The position numbers and the translations under genes were made by a program. The notes below the pieces were generated by a model. That model was not told where the DNA came from, did not search any database, and saw nothing but the letters and a program-made list of their open reading frames with translations. Below, piece by piece: positions 6,412-11,720 of a stretch of 11,720 nt of DNA (its first letter is position 1; the number at the start of each line of letters is the position of its first letter). Source of the DNA: an uncultured Muribaculaceae bacterium (lineage in GTDB: Bacteria > Bacteroidota > Bacteroidia > Bacteroidales > Muribaculaceae); NCBI GenBank assembly GCA_934663645.1, contig CAKUKR010000078.1:1-11720 (forward strand). The letters are read 5' to 3'.

Positions 6412-6898
6412 TACTGTTTTGCGGATTAGTTTTGTTATTCTTGTTCTTGCGGTTCTGGCGCACACACGATGCGCAGATGCCGAAGATTTCTATCGAGAAG
6501 CTTGTTGCGGAGAATGAGCCGAAGCGTCGTTGCGCGATGGCATGCGAGAGTTCTGCGTCGGGGACTTCACGTACCTTGCCGCATTGCGAGCAGACCAGGT
6601 GCATGTGCCCCTCGTCGGCATCTGCAAACTCGTACTGCGACTGGCGGCTCTTGAACGTGTGGCATGCCAGAATGCCGGCACGCCGCAGCAGCTCGAGCGT
6701 GTTGTATACCGTGGCGAGGCTGACATGGTATGTGTCTGCCTCAAGGCGGCGGTGCAGCGTGTCGGCGTCGAAATGCCCGCCCATGGCACAGGCGGCTTCG
6801 AGTATCACGAAACGCTCCTGTGTCTTGCGCATTCCCTTGGAGGCGAGGTAAGCCTCAAAGCGGCTGCGGAGGGCTATGTCGTTGCCAGTGCTGTTCAT
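6398..6898 (-). CDS. fur: Fur family metal-responsive transcriptional regulator
   Basis: A 166-residue Fur-family repressor. The N-terminal winged helix contains RKTQERFVILEA (24-35), HFDADTLHRRLE (42-53) and the recognition region SLATVYNTLELLRRAGIL (60-77). The dimer/metal domain has EGHMHLVCSQCGKV (96-109) and GICASC (140-145), giving two CxxC pairs (Cys103/106, Cys142/145) that form the usual structural zinc site; His98 and His100 are conserved metal ligands. Whether it senses iron, zinc or peroxide cannot be settled from sequence, so the symbol is for the family. The C-terminal tail (RQNRKNKNNKTNPQNSNGKS) is basic and asparagine-rich. The start at 6898 is chosen because the Fur fold begins there and a promoter lies just upstream. 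Its stop lies inside the purA start region (14-nt overlap), so it heads the fur-purA-DUF1015 unit. Confidence 0.92.
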   Translation of the reverse strand: MNSTGNDIALRSRFEAYLASKGMRKTQERFVILEAACAMGGHFDADTLHRRLEADTYHVSLATVYNTLELLRRAGILACHTFKSRQSQYEFADADEGHMHLVCSQCGKVREVPDAELSHAIAQRRFGSFSATSFSIEIFGICASCVRQNRKNKNNKTNPQNSNGKS

Positions 6899-6920
6899 TC
6901 CCTGCAAACATATCCATACG

Positions 6921-6944
6921 GGGCAAGCAGACGTTGCTTGTCCC
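6921..6944 (-). promoter_or_regulatory. Hairpin or dyad in the fur leader
   Basis: GGGCAAGCA (6921-6929) and TGCTTGTCCC (6935-6944) are inverted with a single unpaired base. The dyad lies between the predicted fur promoter (6955-6986) and the fur start codon, so it would be in the leader RNA or act as a DNA operator. It is GC-rich and lacks the AT-rich look of a classical Fur box, so autoregulation by Fur is not shown. Confidence 0.4.
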
Positions 6945-6954
6945 GATGACGTTG

Positions 6955-6986
6955 CAAAGGTAGCAAGCCGCCGCCAATATTCCAAA
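6955..6986 (-). promoter_or_regulatory. Bacteroidota-type promoter of fur
   Basis: Read on the minus strand, TTTG (6986 to 6983), a 20-nt spacer and TACCTTTG (6962 to 6955) fit the TTTG-N~19-TAnnTTTG pattern. The leader before the ATG at 6898 would be about 50 nt. Confidence 0.7.
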
Positions 6987-7128
6987 TCTTTTCCGCTAAT
7001 TCTTGCCGTGCCGCCGGATAAACAAACCGTGGCGTGCCGGCTTGCCTTTTGGAGAATATGCAAGGTGGTGGCATATAGCGCATTGTAATATTTAACGCGC
7101 CGTCCGGCGCGGTGTCGGCGTTATTTGG

Positions 7129-7136
7129 TATCTTTG
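7129..7136 (+). promoter_or_regulatory. Putative -7 element of the MATE gene
   Basis: TATCTTTG is a full match to TAnnTTTG, but no TTTG-like -33 element is seen about 19 nt upstream, where the sequence is GC-rich and holds a GCGCC-GTCC-GGCGC hairpin (7097-7110 region). The ATG at 7154 would have a leader of only about 11 nt. This element overlaps any reading frame that starts at the GTG at 7112, which argues for the later start. Confidence 0.5.
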
Positions 7137-7153
7137 CGCCGCATTTCGTCACC

Positions 7154-8539
7154 ATGGCATCATTCTCATTACCCGAAGGCATATCACAGCGGCTGCGCAT
7201 AGCCTCGCCGCTGAAGCGCGAGCTGCTGTTCCTGACCGTCCCGATATTTGTCGAGACGCTGCTCATCATGACCCTCGGCGCGATGGACACGTTCATGCTC
7301 TCGCGCCACAGCGACGCGAGCGTGGCGGCGGTGGGCCTCGCCAACCAGATTGTCACTTTCTGCTTCATCGTCTTTGAGGTCATCAACCTCGGCACGTCGG
7401 TGCTGTGCAGCCAGTATCTGGGGGCGAACCTGAAACGGCGCATGGAGCTGGTAGTGGGGGTGTCGCTGGTGGTCAACCTGTTTTTCGGGCTGGCAATAAG
7501 CGCGTTGCTCTATTTCTATGCCGAGCCGATACTGTCAGCCATGGGGCTTGGCGGCGAGATGCTGCCGCTGGGTGTGAGCTATATGCGCATCGTCGGCGCT
7601 TTCGCTTTCGTACAGGCTCTCGCCATGACCCTATCTGCCGTGCTGCGGTCAAACAACAAGGCCTATTGGCCTATGCTGGTGATACTTGTGGTCAATGTGC
7701 TGAATATCATCGGCAACTACGCGCTGATTTTCGGCAAGTTCGGCGCGCCGGCTCTCGGCGTGTCCGGTGCTGCCATCACCACAGCCTCGTGCCGCACACT
7801 GGCTATGATTGCCCTTTTCGTGATCGTCTTCTCCACCACCATACGCCGCTTCCCCTGGTCGATATTCCGCAGCTGGCCCAGAGTGGAGTTCCGCAACCTG
7901 CTGAAAATTGGGCTGCCCGCTGCCGGCGAGCAGATGTCCTATTCATGCTCGCAGCTGGTCATCTCCTTTTTCATCACCATGCTCGGCATGGAGGCTCTCG
8001 CGGCACGCACCTATTGCGTCAACCTCATCATGTACTCCTACCTGTTCTGCATTGCCATCTCCCATGGCGGCGCGATAGTGACCGGGCATCTCGTGGGCGC
8101 GGAGAAGTGGAAGGCCTCGTTCACGCTGGGGCGGTATGTGTGCCGCGTGGCAGTTGCGGTGACGTTCACCGCCTCGCTGCTGCTTGCAGTCGCCGGGCAT
8201 TCCATAATGTCAGCGCTTTCCGACAATCCGGAAATCATCGCCCTCGGCACCGCCATACTCTGGATAGACGTGCCGCTTGAGATAGGCCGCCCCATCAACA
8301 TCGTGTTTGTCAACATATTGCAGAGCGTGGGGGACGTGAACTATCCCTTCTATGTGGGCGTGATATTCATGTGGTCTATCGCCGTAGTTCTCGCGTACAT
8401 CTTCGGCATACCCTTCGGCTTCGGCATACTGGGCATGTGGTGGATGTTCTCGCTCGACGAGAATGTGCGCGGTGTGGTGTTCCTGCGCCGGTGGCACGGC
8501 AAGCGGTGGATGCACCGCGCTTTCGTAAAGACAGTATAA
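7154..8539 (+). CDS. MATE family efflux transporter
   Basis: A 461-residue inner-membrane protein of the MATE (NorM/DinF-like) family, which exports cationic drugs or metabolites in exchange for Na+ or H+. It shows the expected run of about twelve hydrophobic segments in two halves. Recognisable parts are FLTVPIFVETLLIMTLGAMDTFMLS in helix 1, VAAVGLANQI, the loop containing LCSQYLGA, RSNNKAYWPM with NIIGNYALIFG, and the second-half start LKIGLPAAGEQMSY. The length is normal for the family. The start at 7154 (MASFSLPEG) is chosen over the GTG at 7112, which lies before the -7 element. It is divergent from fur and is followed after 12 nt by the ygjP-like gene, probably in the same transcript. 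The substrate cannot be predicted. Confidence 0.93.
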   Translation: MASFSLPEGISQRLRIASPLKRELLFLTVPIFVETLLIMTLGAMDTFMLSRHSDASVAAVGLANQIVTFCFIVFEVINLGTSVLCSQYLGANLKRRMELVVGVSLVVNLFFGLAISALLYFYAEPILSAMGLGGEMLPLGVSYMRIVGAFAFVQALAMTLSAVLRSNNKAYWPMLVILVVNVLNIIGNYALIFGKFGAPALGVSGAAITTASCRTLAMIALFVIVFSTTIRRFPWSIFRSWPRVEFRNLLKIGLPAAGEQMSYSCSQLVISFFITMLGMEALAARTYCVNLIMYSYLFCIAISHGGAIVTGHLVGAEKWKASFTLGRYVCRVAVAVTFTASLLLAVAGHSIMSALSDNPEIIALGTAILWIDVPLEIGRPINIVFVNILQSVGDVNYPFYVGVIFMWSIAVVLAYIFGIPFGFGILGMWWMFSLDENVRGVVFLRRWHGKRWMHRAFVKTV

Positions 8540-8551
8540 CCGTCATATATT

Positions 8552-9109
8552 ATGGCTAATAGAAATGTTGTGTATCGCCGCGAGGCAATGAGGGTTGGAG
8601 AGTTTGATGTCATCATCGAGTGGAAGGACGTTGTCCGCATGACCCTCCGCTTCTCGCGGCGCTGTGAGTGTTTCCGCATCTCTGCGCCGCTTACTGCAAG
8701 CCGCAAGACTGTTGAGGATTTCGCATGCTCATGCCTGCCCTGGATGCGCAAGCAGATTGGCAAGGTCAGCGAGAAGAAGGAGAGGGAGAACAGTGCCGCC
8801 GTGCAGGACTTGACGGAGTTCCGCGCCATGCTCGAGCGCGTTATCCGCGAGCGTGAGGCCGCAATGGGGCTTCATGCAGAGAGGTATGTGCTGCGCCGCA
8901 TGACCTCTCAATGGGGGTCTGCCAACCCTGCCAAGTCAACCATAACCGTCAATACGCGGCTGGCTGCATATCCCGAAGAGTGTACCGTCTACCTGATAAC
9001 GCATGAGCTGGCGCATTTTGTCCACCGTGGGCATCAGCGCGAGTTCTGGGAACTTGTCGAGCAGCATTTCCCCGACTGGCGTAGGGTCAGAAAACAATTG
9101 AGGGACTAA
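8552..9109 (+). CDS. YgjP-like (DUF45) zinc metallopeptidase-type protein
   Basis: A 185-residue soluble protein of the YgjP/DUF45 group, metal-binding proteins related to SprT/WLM peptidases; some members have been described as nucleotide pyrophosphatases. The C-terminal half carries the signature: RRMTSQWGS (115-123), ITVNTRLAAYPEECTVYLITHELAH (131-155) and HRGHQREFWELVEQHFPDW (158-176). The zinc ligands His151, His155 and His161 and the catalytic Glu152 of HELAH are all present. Where most homologues have WGSC, this one has WGSA, a small departure. It starts 12 nt after the MATE stop with an AT-rich spacer, so it is probably cotranscribed. It is convergent with the nucleoside phosphorylase gene; no clear terminator lies in the 97-nt gap. 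Confidence 0.87.
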   Translation: MANRNVVYRREAMRVGEFDVIIEWKDVVRMTLRFSRRCECFRISAPLTASRKTVEDFACSCLPWMRKQIGKVSEKKERENSAAVQDLTEFRAMLERVIREREAAMGLHAERYVLRRMTSQWGSANPAKSTITVNTRLAAYPEECTVYLITHELAHFVHRGHQREFWELVEQHFPDWRRVRKQLRD

Positions 9110-9206
9110 CTTCACAGCCAGTCCCACAATCTAATGTAACCTTAGTCGAGATAAACTTAATTGAGAGTGATAAACAATGTGTATAAGGTTGAGTACCCTC
9201 ACGCAT

Positions 9207-10085
9207 CTATATGCGGTCGAGTACGGTTTCAGCTAATTTTCGCACCGCCGGCTTGTAGTCCGGGTTGGCGCGTGTTTGGCGTCGCTCTGCGATGATGCAG
9301 CAGACAGTCATTGCCCGGTGTCCGAGCAGCCGTGCCATGCCATGCAGGCATCCCGATTCCATCTCAAAGTTGGTCACGCGGAGGCCTTCGCAGACGAAGC
9401 TCTCTATCTTTTCATTCATGTCCGGACGCAGGAGCGGCAACCGCACCTCGCGGCCTTGCGGCGCGTAGAAGCCCACGGCGGACATCGTGCATCCTCGCAC
9501 CATATCGTCACGGCCTATGCGTTCCACCAGTTCCAGGTTCGCATCGACCGCGTAGGGGTATGCCCACCTTTCCGGCCATCCTGTATGCTCCACCAGCTTG
9601 CGCTCCAGCTCCGTGTCGCAGATTTCGTCGCGTCCCGCGTAGTAGTTGAGTATCCCGTCAGTGCCGACGGCTTTCTGCGCGATGACGAAATCGCCGATGT
9701 GGATGTCCTCTTGCAGCGAGCCGGAAGTACCCACACGTATCAGGTTGAGCGTGCGGTGCGTTTCCTTGACCTCGCGTGTCTTGAAGTCCACGTTGGCAAG
9801 CGCGTCGAGCTCGGTCAGGACAATCTCGATGTTGTCCGAGCCAATGCCGTGCGAGATGCACATCAGCTCCTTCCCCTTGTATGTGCCGCCAATGGCATGG
9901 AACTCGCGCGACTGCACATCATAGTCGATGCGGTCGAAATATGCAGCCAGCATGCCCACACGCCCTGGGTCGCCCACCAGAATGATGTTGTCTCGCAACT
10001 GGTCGGGGCGCACATGGATGTGGAATGCAGAGCCATCATCGTTGATGATAAGCTCCGAGGCCGGTATTATGCGCTTAGTGTCCAT
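9207..10085 (-). CDS. Nucleoside phosphorylase, uridine phosphorylase-like
   Basis: A 292-residue member of the NP-I (PNP/UDP) family, which splits a nucleoside with phosphate into base plus ribose-1-phosphate in pyrimidine or purine salvage. Visible motifs are the phosphate-binding VGDPGRV (37-43), SHGIGSDN (78-85), RVGTSGSL (117-124) and TNFEMESGCLHGMARLLGHRA (238-258), in which the EMES glutamate contacts the ribose. The last motif and the overall order favour uridine phosphorylase over purine enzymes, but substrate preference is uncertain. The start at 10085 (MDTKRIIPASELIIN) fits family alignments; in-frame ATGs at 10088, 10094 and 10118 are possible and would add up to 11 residues. It is a single-gene unit with its own promoter and is convergent with ygjP. 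Confidence 0.9.
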   Translation of the reverse strand: MDTKRIIPASELIINDDGSAFHIHVRPDQLRDNIILVGDPGRVGMLAAYFDRIDYDVQSREFHAIGGTYKGKELMCISHGIGSDNIEIVLTELDALANVDFKTREVKETHRTLNLIRVGTSGSLQEDIHIGDFVIAQKAVGTDGILNYYAGRDEICDTELERKLVEHTGWPERWAYPYAVDANLELVERIGRDDMVRGCTMSAVGFYAPQGREVRLPLLRPDMNEKIESFVCEGLRVTNFEMESGCLHGMARLLGHRAMTVCCIIAERRQTRANPDYKPAVRKLAETVLDRI

Positions 10086-10146
10086 CATATACATTATATA
10101 TATACTCTTGTACGGCATCGACAGATGTCCTTTCCTATCGACAGTG

Positions 10147-10177
10147 CAAAGTTACAAAATAATTTTCATATACACAA
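10147..10177 (-). promoter_or_regulatory. Promoter of the nucleoside phosphorylase gene
   Basis: On the minus strand TAACTTTG (10154 to 10147) is a full match to the -7 element. TTG (10177 to 10175), 20 nt upstream, may stand for the -33. The start codon at 10085 would have a leader of about 55 nt, or about 22 nt if the ATG at 10118 is used. Confidence 0.65.
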
Positions 10178-10275
10178 CAGAAAAAACATTGCTGTCAATC
10201 AGTCCTTTATCAGTAGTAACGAAAATAGTGGGCAAAAAGTTGCCCGGAAATGATGCGTGATTGAGAAAAAAGTAG

Positions 10276-10283
10276 TAATTTTG
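10276..10283 (+). promoter_or_regulatory. -7 element of the tRNA-Ser promoter
   Basis: TAATTTTG is a full match to TAnnTTTG and lies 20 nt before the mature tRNA 5' end at 10304. No TTTG is present about 19 nt upstream. A GGGCAA-AAAG-TTGCCC hairpin (10230-10245) lies further upstream. Confidence 0.6.
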
Positions 10284-10303
10284 CGCACTATCAAAAACGA
10301 CCG

Positions 10304-10390
10304 GGAAAGATGCCGGAGTGGTCGAACGGGACGGTCTCGAAAACCGTTGTACTCTTACGGGTACCCAGGGTTCGAATCCCTGTCTTTCCG
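10304..10390 (+). tRNA. tRNA-Ser (anticodon CGA)
   Basis: A complete class II cloverleaf. The acceptor stem is GGAAAGA (10304-10310) with TCTTTCC (10383-10389) and discriminator G10390. The anticodon stem is ACGGT/ACCGT (10331-10335, 10343-10347) around the loop CTCGAAA, with anticodon CGA at 10338-10340, reading UCG serine codons. A long variable arm follows (about 10348-10367), then the T arm CAGGG-TTCGAAT-CCCTG. CCA is not encoded. It has its own promoter and terminator. Confidence 0.95.
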
Positions 10391-10405
10391 CTTCAAATAG
10401 CGTTT

Positions 10406-10445
10406 CGTCCTGTAATCCAATGGGTTGCAGGACGATTTCCTTTTC
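10406..10445 (+). terminator. Terminator after tRNA-Ser
   Basis: CGTCCTGTAATCC (10406-10418) pairs with GGTTGCAGGACG (10423-10434) with one G-T pair and one bulged base around a 4-nt loop, followed by the T-rich ATTTCCTTTTCT. It starts 16 nt after the tRNA 3' end. Confidence 0.7.
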
Positions 10446-10491
10446 TGGCATCCGCTGTTTTTGCCCCGAAATGGCAGCCCGATGGCACGGT

Positions 10492-10520
10492 TGCGGAGAT
10501 TAAACTCGATATTCTCCGCA
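10492..10520. promoter_or_regulatory. Upstream copy of the Fic operator (TGCGGAGA-N13-TCTCCGCA)
   Basis: TGCGGAGA (10492-10499) and TCTCCGCA (10513-10520) form an inverted repeat with a 13-nt gap. The same half-sites with the same gap recur exactly 34 bp downstream. This copy lies upstream of the predicted -33 element of the Fic gene. Confidence 0.65.
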
Positions 10521-10525
10521 TATTT

Positions 10526-10554
10526 TGCGGAGAATAAGTTGGTTTTTCTCCGCA
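10526..10554. promoter_or_regulatory. Promoter-proximal copy of the Fic operator
   Basis: TGCGGAGA (10526-10533), 13 nt, then TCTCCGCA (10547-10554). The arms extend to a perfect 12-bp inverted repeat TTTTGCGGAGAA/TTCTCCGCAAAA (10523-10534 and 10546-10557). The site straddles the probable -33 and fills the spacer of the Fic promoter, an ideal place for a repressor. Its left arm also pairs with the right arm of the upstream copy to give a perfect 10-bp stem with a TATTT loop (10511-10535). Confidence 0.7.
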
Positions 10555-10569
10555 AAAGCACTAACTTCG
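10539..10569 (+). promoter_or_regulatory. Putative Fic promoter
   Basis: TTGG (10539-10542), 19 nt, TAACTTCG (10562-10569). Each element has one mismatch to TTTG/TAnnTTTG. Transcription would start at about 10574-10577, right at the Fic ATG (10574), so the message would be leaderless or nearly so, unless the true promoter is elsewhere. Confidence 0.45.
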
Positions 10570-10573
10570 CGGT

Positions 10574-11704
10574 ATGATACATTCACGGAACAGAGCCGTA
10601 TATATATGGCAGCAAGAAGATTGGCCGAATTTCAGGTGGGATGCCGATGCTTTGATTGTCAAGCTGGCTCTCGTGTCTGAACTTCACGGACGCCTTGCCG
10701 GCAAGTTTAGTGTGTTAGCCGAGGCAGACCGTGACCGAACACTGTTGACTTCAATGGCAGAAGAAGTCGTGTCGTCCTCTCAAATCGAGGGCGTCACGCT
10801 AAATCCAGAGTCTGTCCGCAGTTCACTTGCCCGGCGGCTCGGCATTGAAGAGGCTTCGCAATCATCAGACGACCATTATGTTGAGGGGCTTGTCGAGGTG
10901 ATGCTTGATGCTGTCCGTGGCGGAAGCATGCCGCTGACCGAGGAACGGCTGTTTGATTGGCATTCTGCGCTTTTCCCCACAGGCAGAAGTGCCGGGCGGA
11001 GGATTGTTGTTGCCGGCTGGCGGCAGGGAGATGAGCCGATGCAGGTCGTTTCCGGACCGCTGGGCAAAGAGACGGTTCATTATGAGGCACCGCCGTCAGA
11101 GTGCGTTCCTGGCGAGATGCGCCAGTTCATCGATTGGGTAAATACTGCGCAGCTGCCGGTGTACATAAAATCGGGCATTGCGCATTTATGGCTGGTGACG
11201 ATACACCCCTTTGATGACGGTAACGGGCGCATGAGCCGCACGGTGGCAGATACGGTCCTTTCCCAAGCGCATAGCGATGGCAATTCATATTTCAGTGTGT
11301 CTGCAGAAATTGTCCGCGAGAAAAAGTCATACTACGAGGTGTTGGAAAAGGCCCAGAAGGGCGGACTCGACATAACATCCTGGCTCCAATGGTTCCTTGA
11401 CTGTCTGTTTAGGGCGTTGCAGCACACAGATGATACTCTGTGTGCTGTACTCCGCAAGTCCGTATATTGGCGGCATTTCAACGAGCGCGGCGTGACTGTG
11501 AATGAGCGGCAGCGCAAAGTCGTCAACCGGCTGTGGGACGGATTTTTCGGCAAGTTGACCACATCTAAATATGCCAAAATGTGCCACTGCTCGCAAGACA
11601 CCGCAGCCCGCGACATCAATGACTTGATAGGCAAGGGGATGCTGGCCAAGGGGCAGTCGGGAGGACGAAGCACCAGTTATGCTCTTCCCCCAGACCTAGC
11701 TTAG
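10574..11704 (+). CDS. Fic family protein (DUF4172-Fic-winged helix)
   Basis: A 376-residue, apparently intact Fic protein, which would transfer AMP (or a related group) from a nucleotide to a hydroxyl side chain of a target protein. The N-terminus (YIWQQEDWPNFRWD, 10-23) is typical of DUF4172. The inhibitory helix motif (S/T)xxxE(G/N) is present as SSQIEG (68-73, Glu72), so this is a class II, self-inhibited Fic. The catalytic motif HPFDDGNGRMSR (211-222) matches HxFx(D/E)GNGRxxR completely, with His211. The C-terminal part (about 308-370) looks like a winged helix: a NERQRKVVNRLW helix, then TTSKYAKMCHCSQDTAARDINDLIGKGML, then a GGRSTSYAL wing. This suggests DNA binding and, with the paired inverted repeats in its promoter, autoregulation. 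It follows tRNA-Ser in the same direction but is separated by a terminator. The target is unknown. Confidence 0.92.
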   Translation: MIHSRNRAVYIWQQEDWPNFRWDADALIVKLALVSELHGRLAGKFSVLAEADRDRTLLTSMAEEVVSSSQIEGVTLNPESVRSSLARRLGIEEASQSSDDHYVEGLVEVMLDAVRGGSMPLTEERLFDWHSALFPTGRSAGRRIVVAGWRQGDEPMQVVSGPLGKETVHYEAPPSECVPGEMRQFIDWVNTAQLPVYIKSGIAHLWLVTIHPFDDGNGRMSRTVADTVLSQAHSDGNSYFSVSAEIVREKKSYYEVLEKAQKGGLDITSWLQWFLDCLFRALQHTDDTLCAVLRKSVYWRHFNERGVTVNERQRKVVNRLWDGFFGKLTTSKYAKMCHCSQDTAARDINDLIGKGMLAKGQSGGRSTSYALPPDLA

Positions 11705-11720
11705 CTGTAGCTGCGCTAAT

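Noticed and set aside
7112..7153. GTG at 7112 as the MATE start
   Set aside because: It lies upstream of the -7 element TATCTTTG, and the added residues do not belong to the MATE family N-terminus.
7405..8280. Open frame of 291 codons in another frame of the MATE gene
   Set aside because: It is Arg/His/Ala-rich, as expected of a shadow frame in GC-rich coding DNA; the MATE frame explains the region.
9102..9125. GGGACT/AGTCCC hairpin at the end of the ygjP-like gene as a terminator
   Set aside because: Only six base pairs around a 12-nt loop, overlapping the stop codon, and no T-run follows.
9276..10253. Long open frame of 325 codons opposite the nucleoside phosphorylase gene
   Set aside because: It is antisense to a clearly recognised enzyme with all motifs intact; the translated product has no family features and runs through the phosphorylase promoter.
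10304..11720. tRNA-Ser as the attachment site of an integrated element carrying Fic
   Set aside because: No integrase gene and no second copy of the tRNA 3' end is visible in the window; the tRNA has its own terminator before the Fic gene.

Overview
The window looks like chromosomal DNA from a member of the Bacteroidota, most likely a Bacteroidales gut commensal (Muribaculaceae or a relative). The reasons are the repeated Bacteroidota-type promoter signature (TTTG, about 19 nt, TAnnTTTG) in front of several genes, A-rich leaders without Shine-Dalgarno sequences, a surface lipoprotein with a CSSED-type N-terminus, and protein families typical of that group (DUF6562, DUF4172-Fic, DUF1015). The genus is inference.

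Layout. Positions 1-240 are intergenic and carry two copies of a palindromic REP-like element and a perfect 11-bp hairpin. A fimbrillin-like/beta-helix surface lipoprotein follows (241-1749), then a gene-free stretch with a terminator. A 50-residue MARPIKETP-type protein (2114-2266) has its own well-formed promoter. On the minus strand lie an AAA ATPase/DUF4143 protein (2381-3658) and an apparent transcription unit fur > purA > DUF1015 (6898 down to 3842) ending at a strong terminator. Divergent from fur is a plus-strand pair, a MATE transporter and a YgjP-like metallopeptidase. Convergent with that pair is a minus-strand uridine phosphorylase-like gene (9207-10085). Next come tRNA-Ser(CGA) with its terminator, and finally a Fic protein (10574-11704) behind a duplicated inverted-repeat operator.

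How the genes may work together. The fur-purA-DUF1015 unit joins a metal-responsive regulator to AMP synthesis and a DGHHR-motif protein; fur and purA overlap by 14 nt. MATE and ygjP are 12 nt apart and probably cotranscribed. The Fic protein ends in a winged-helix-like segment and its promoter region holds two identically spaced TGCGGAGA-N13-TCTCCGCA sites, so an autoregulated AMPylation module is plausible.

Most of the window is ordinary housekeeping sequence. The best leads are the Fic double operator, the orphan MARPIKETP gene and the REP-like and 9-bp tandem repeats. I found no clear multi-gene novel system.
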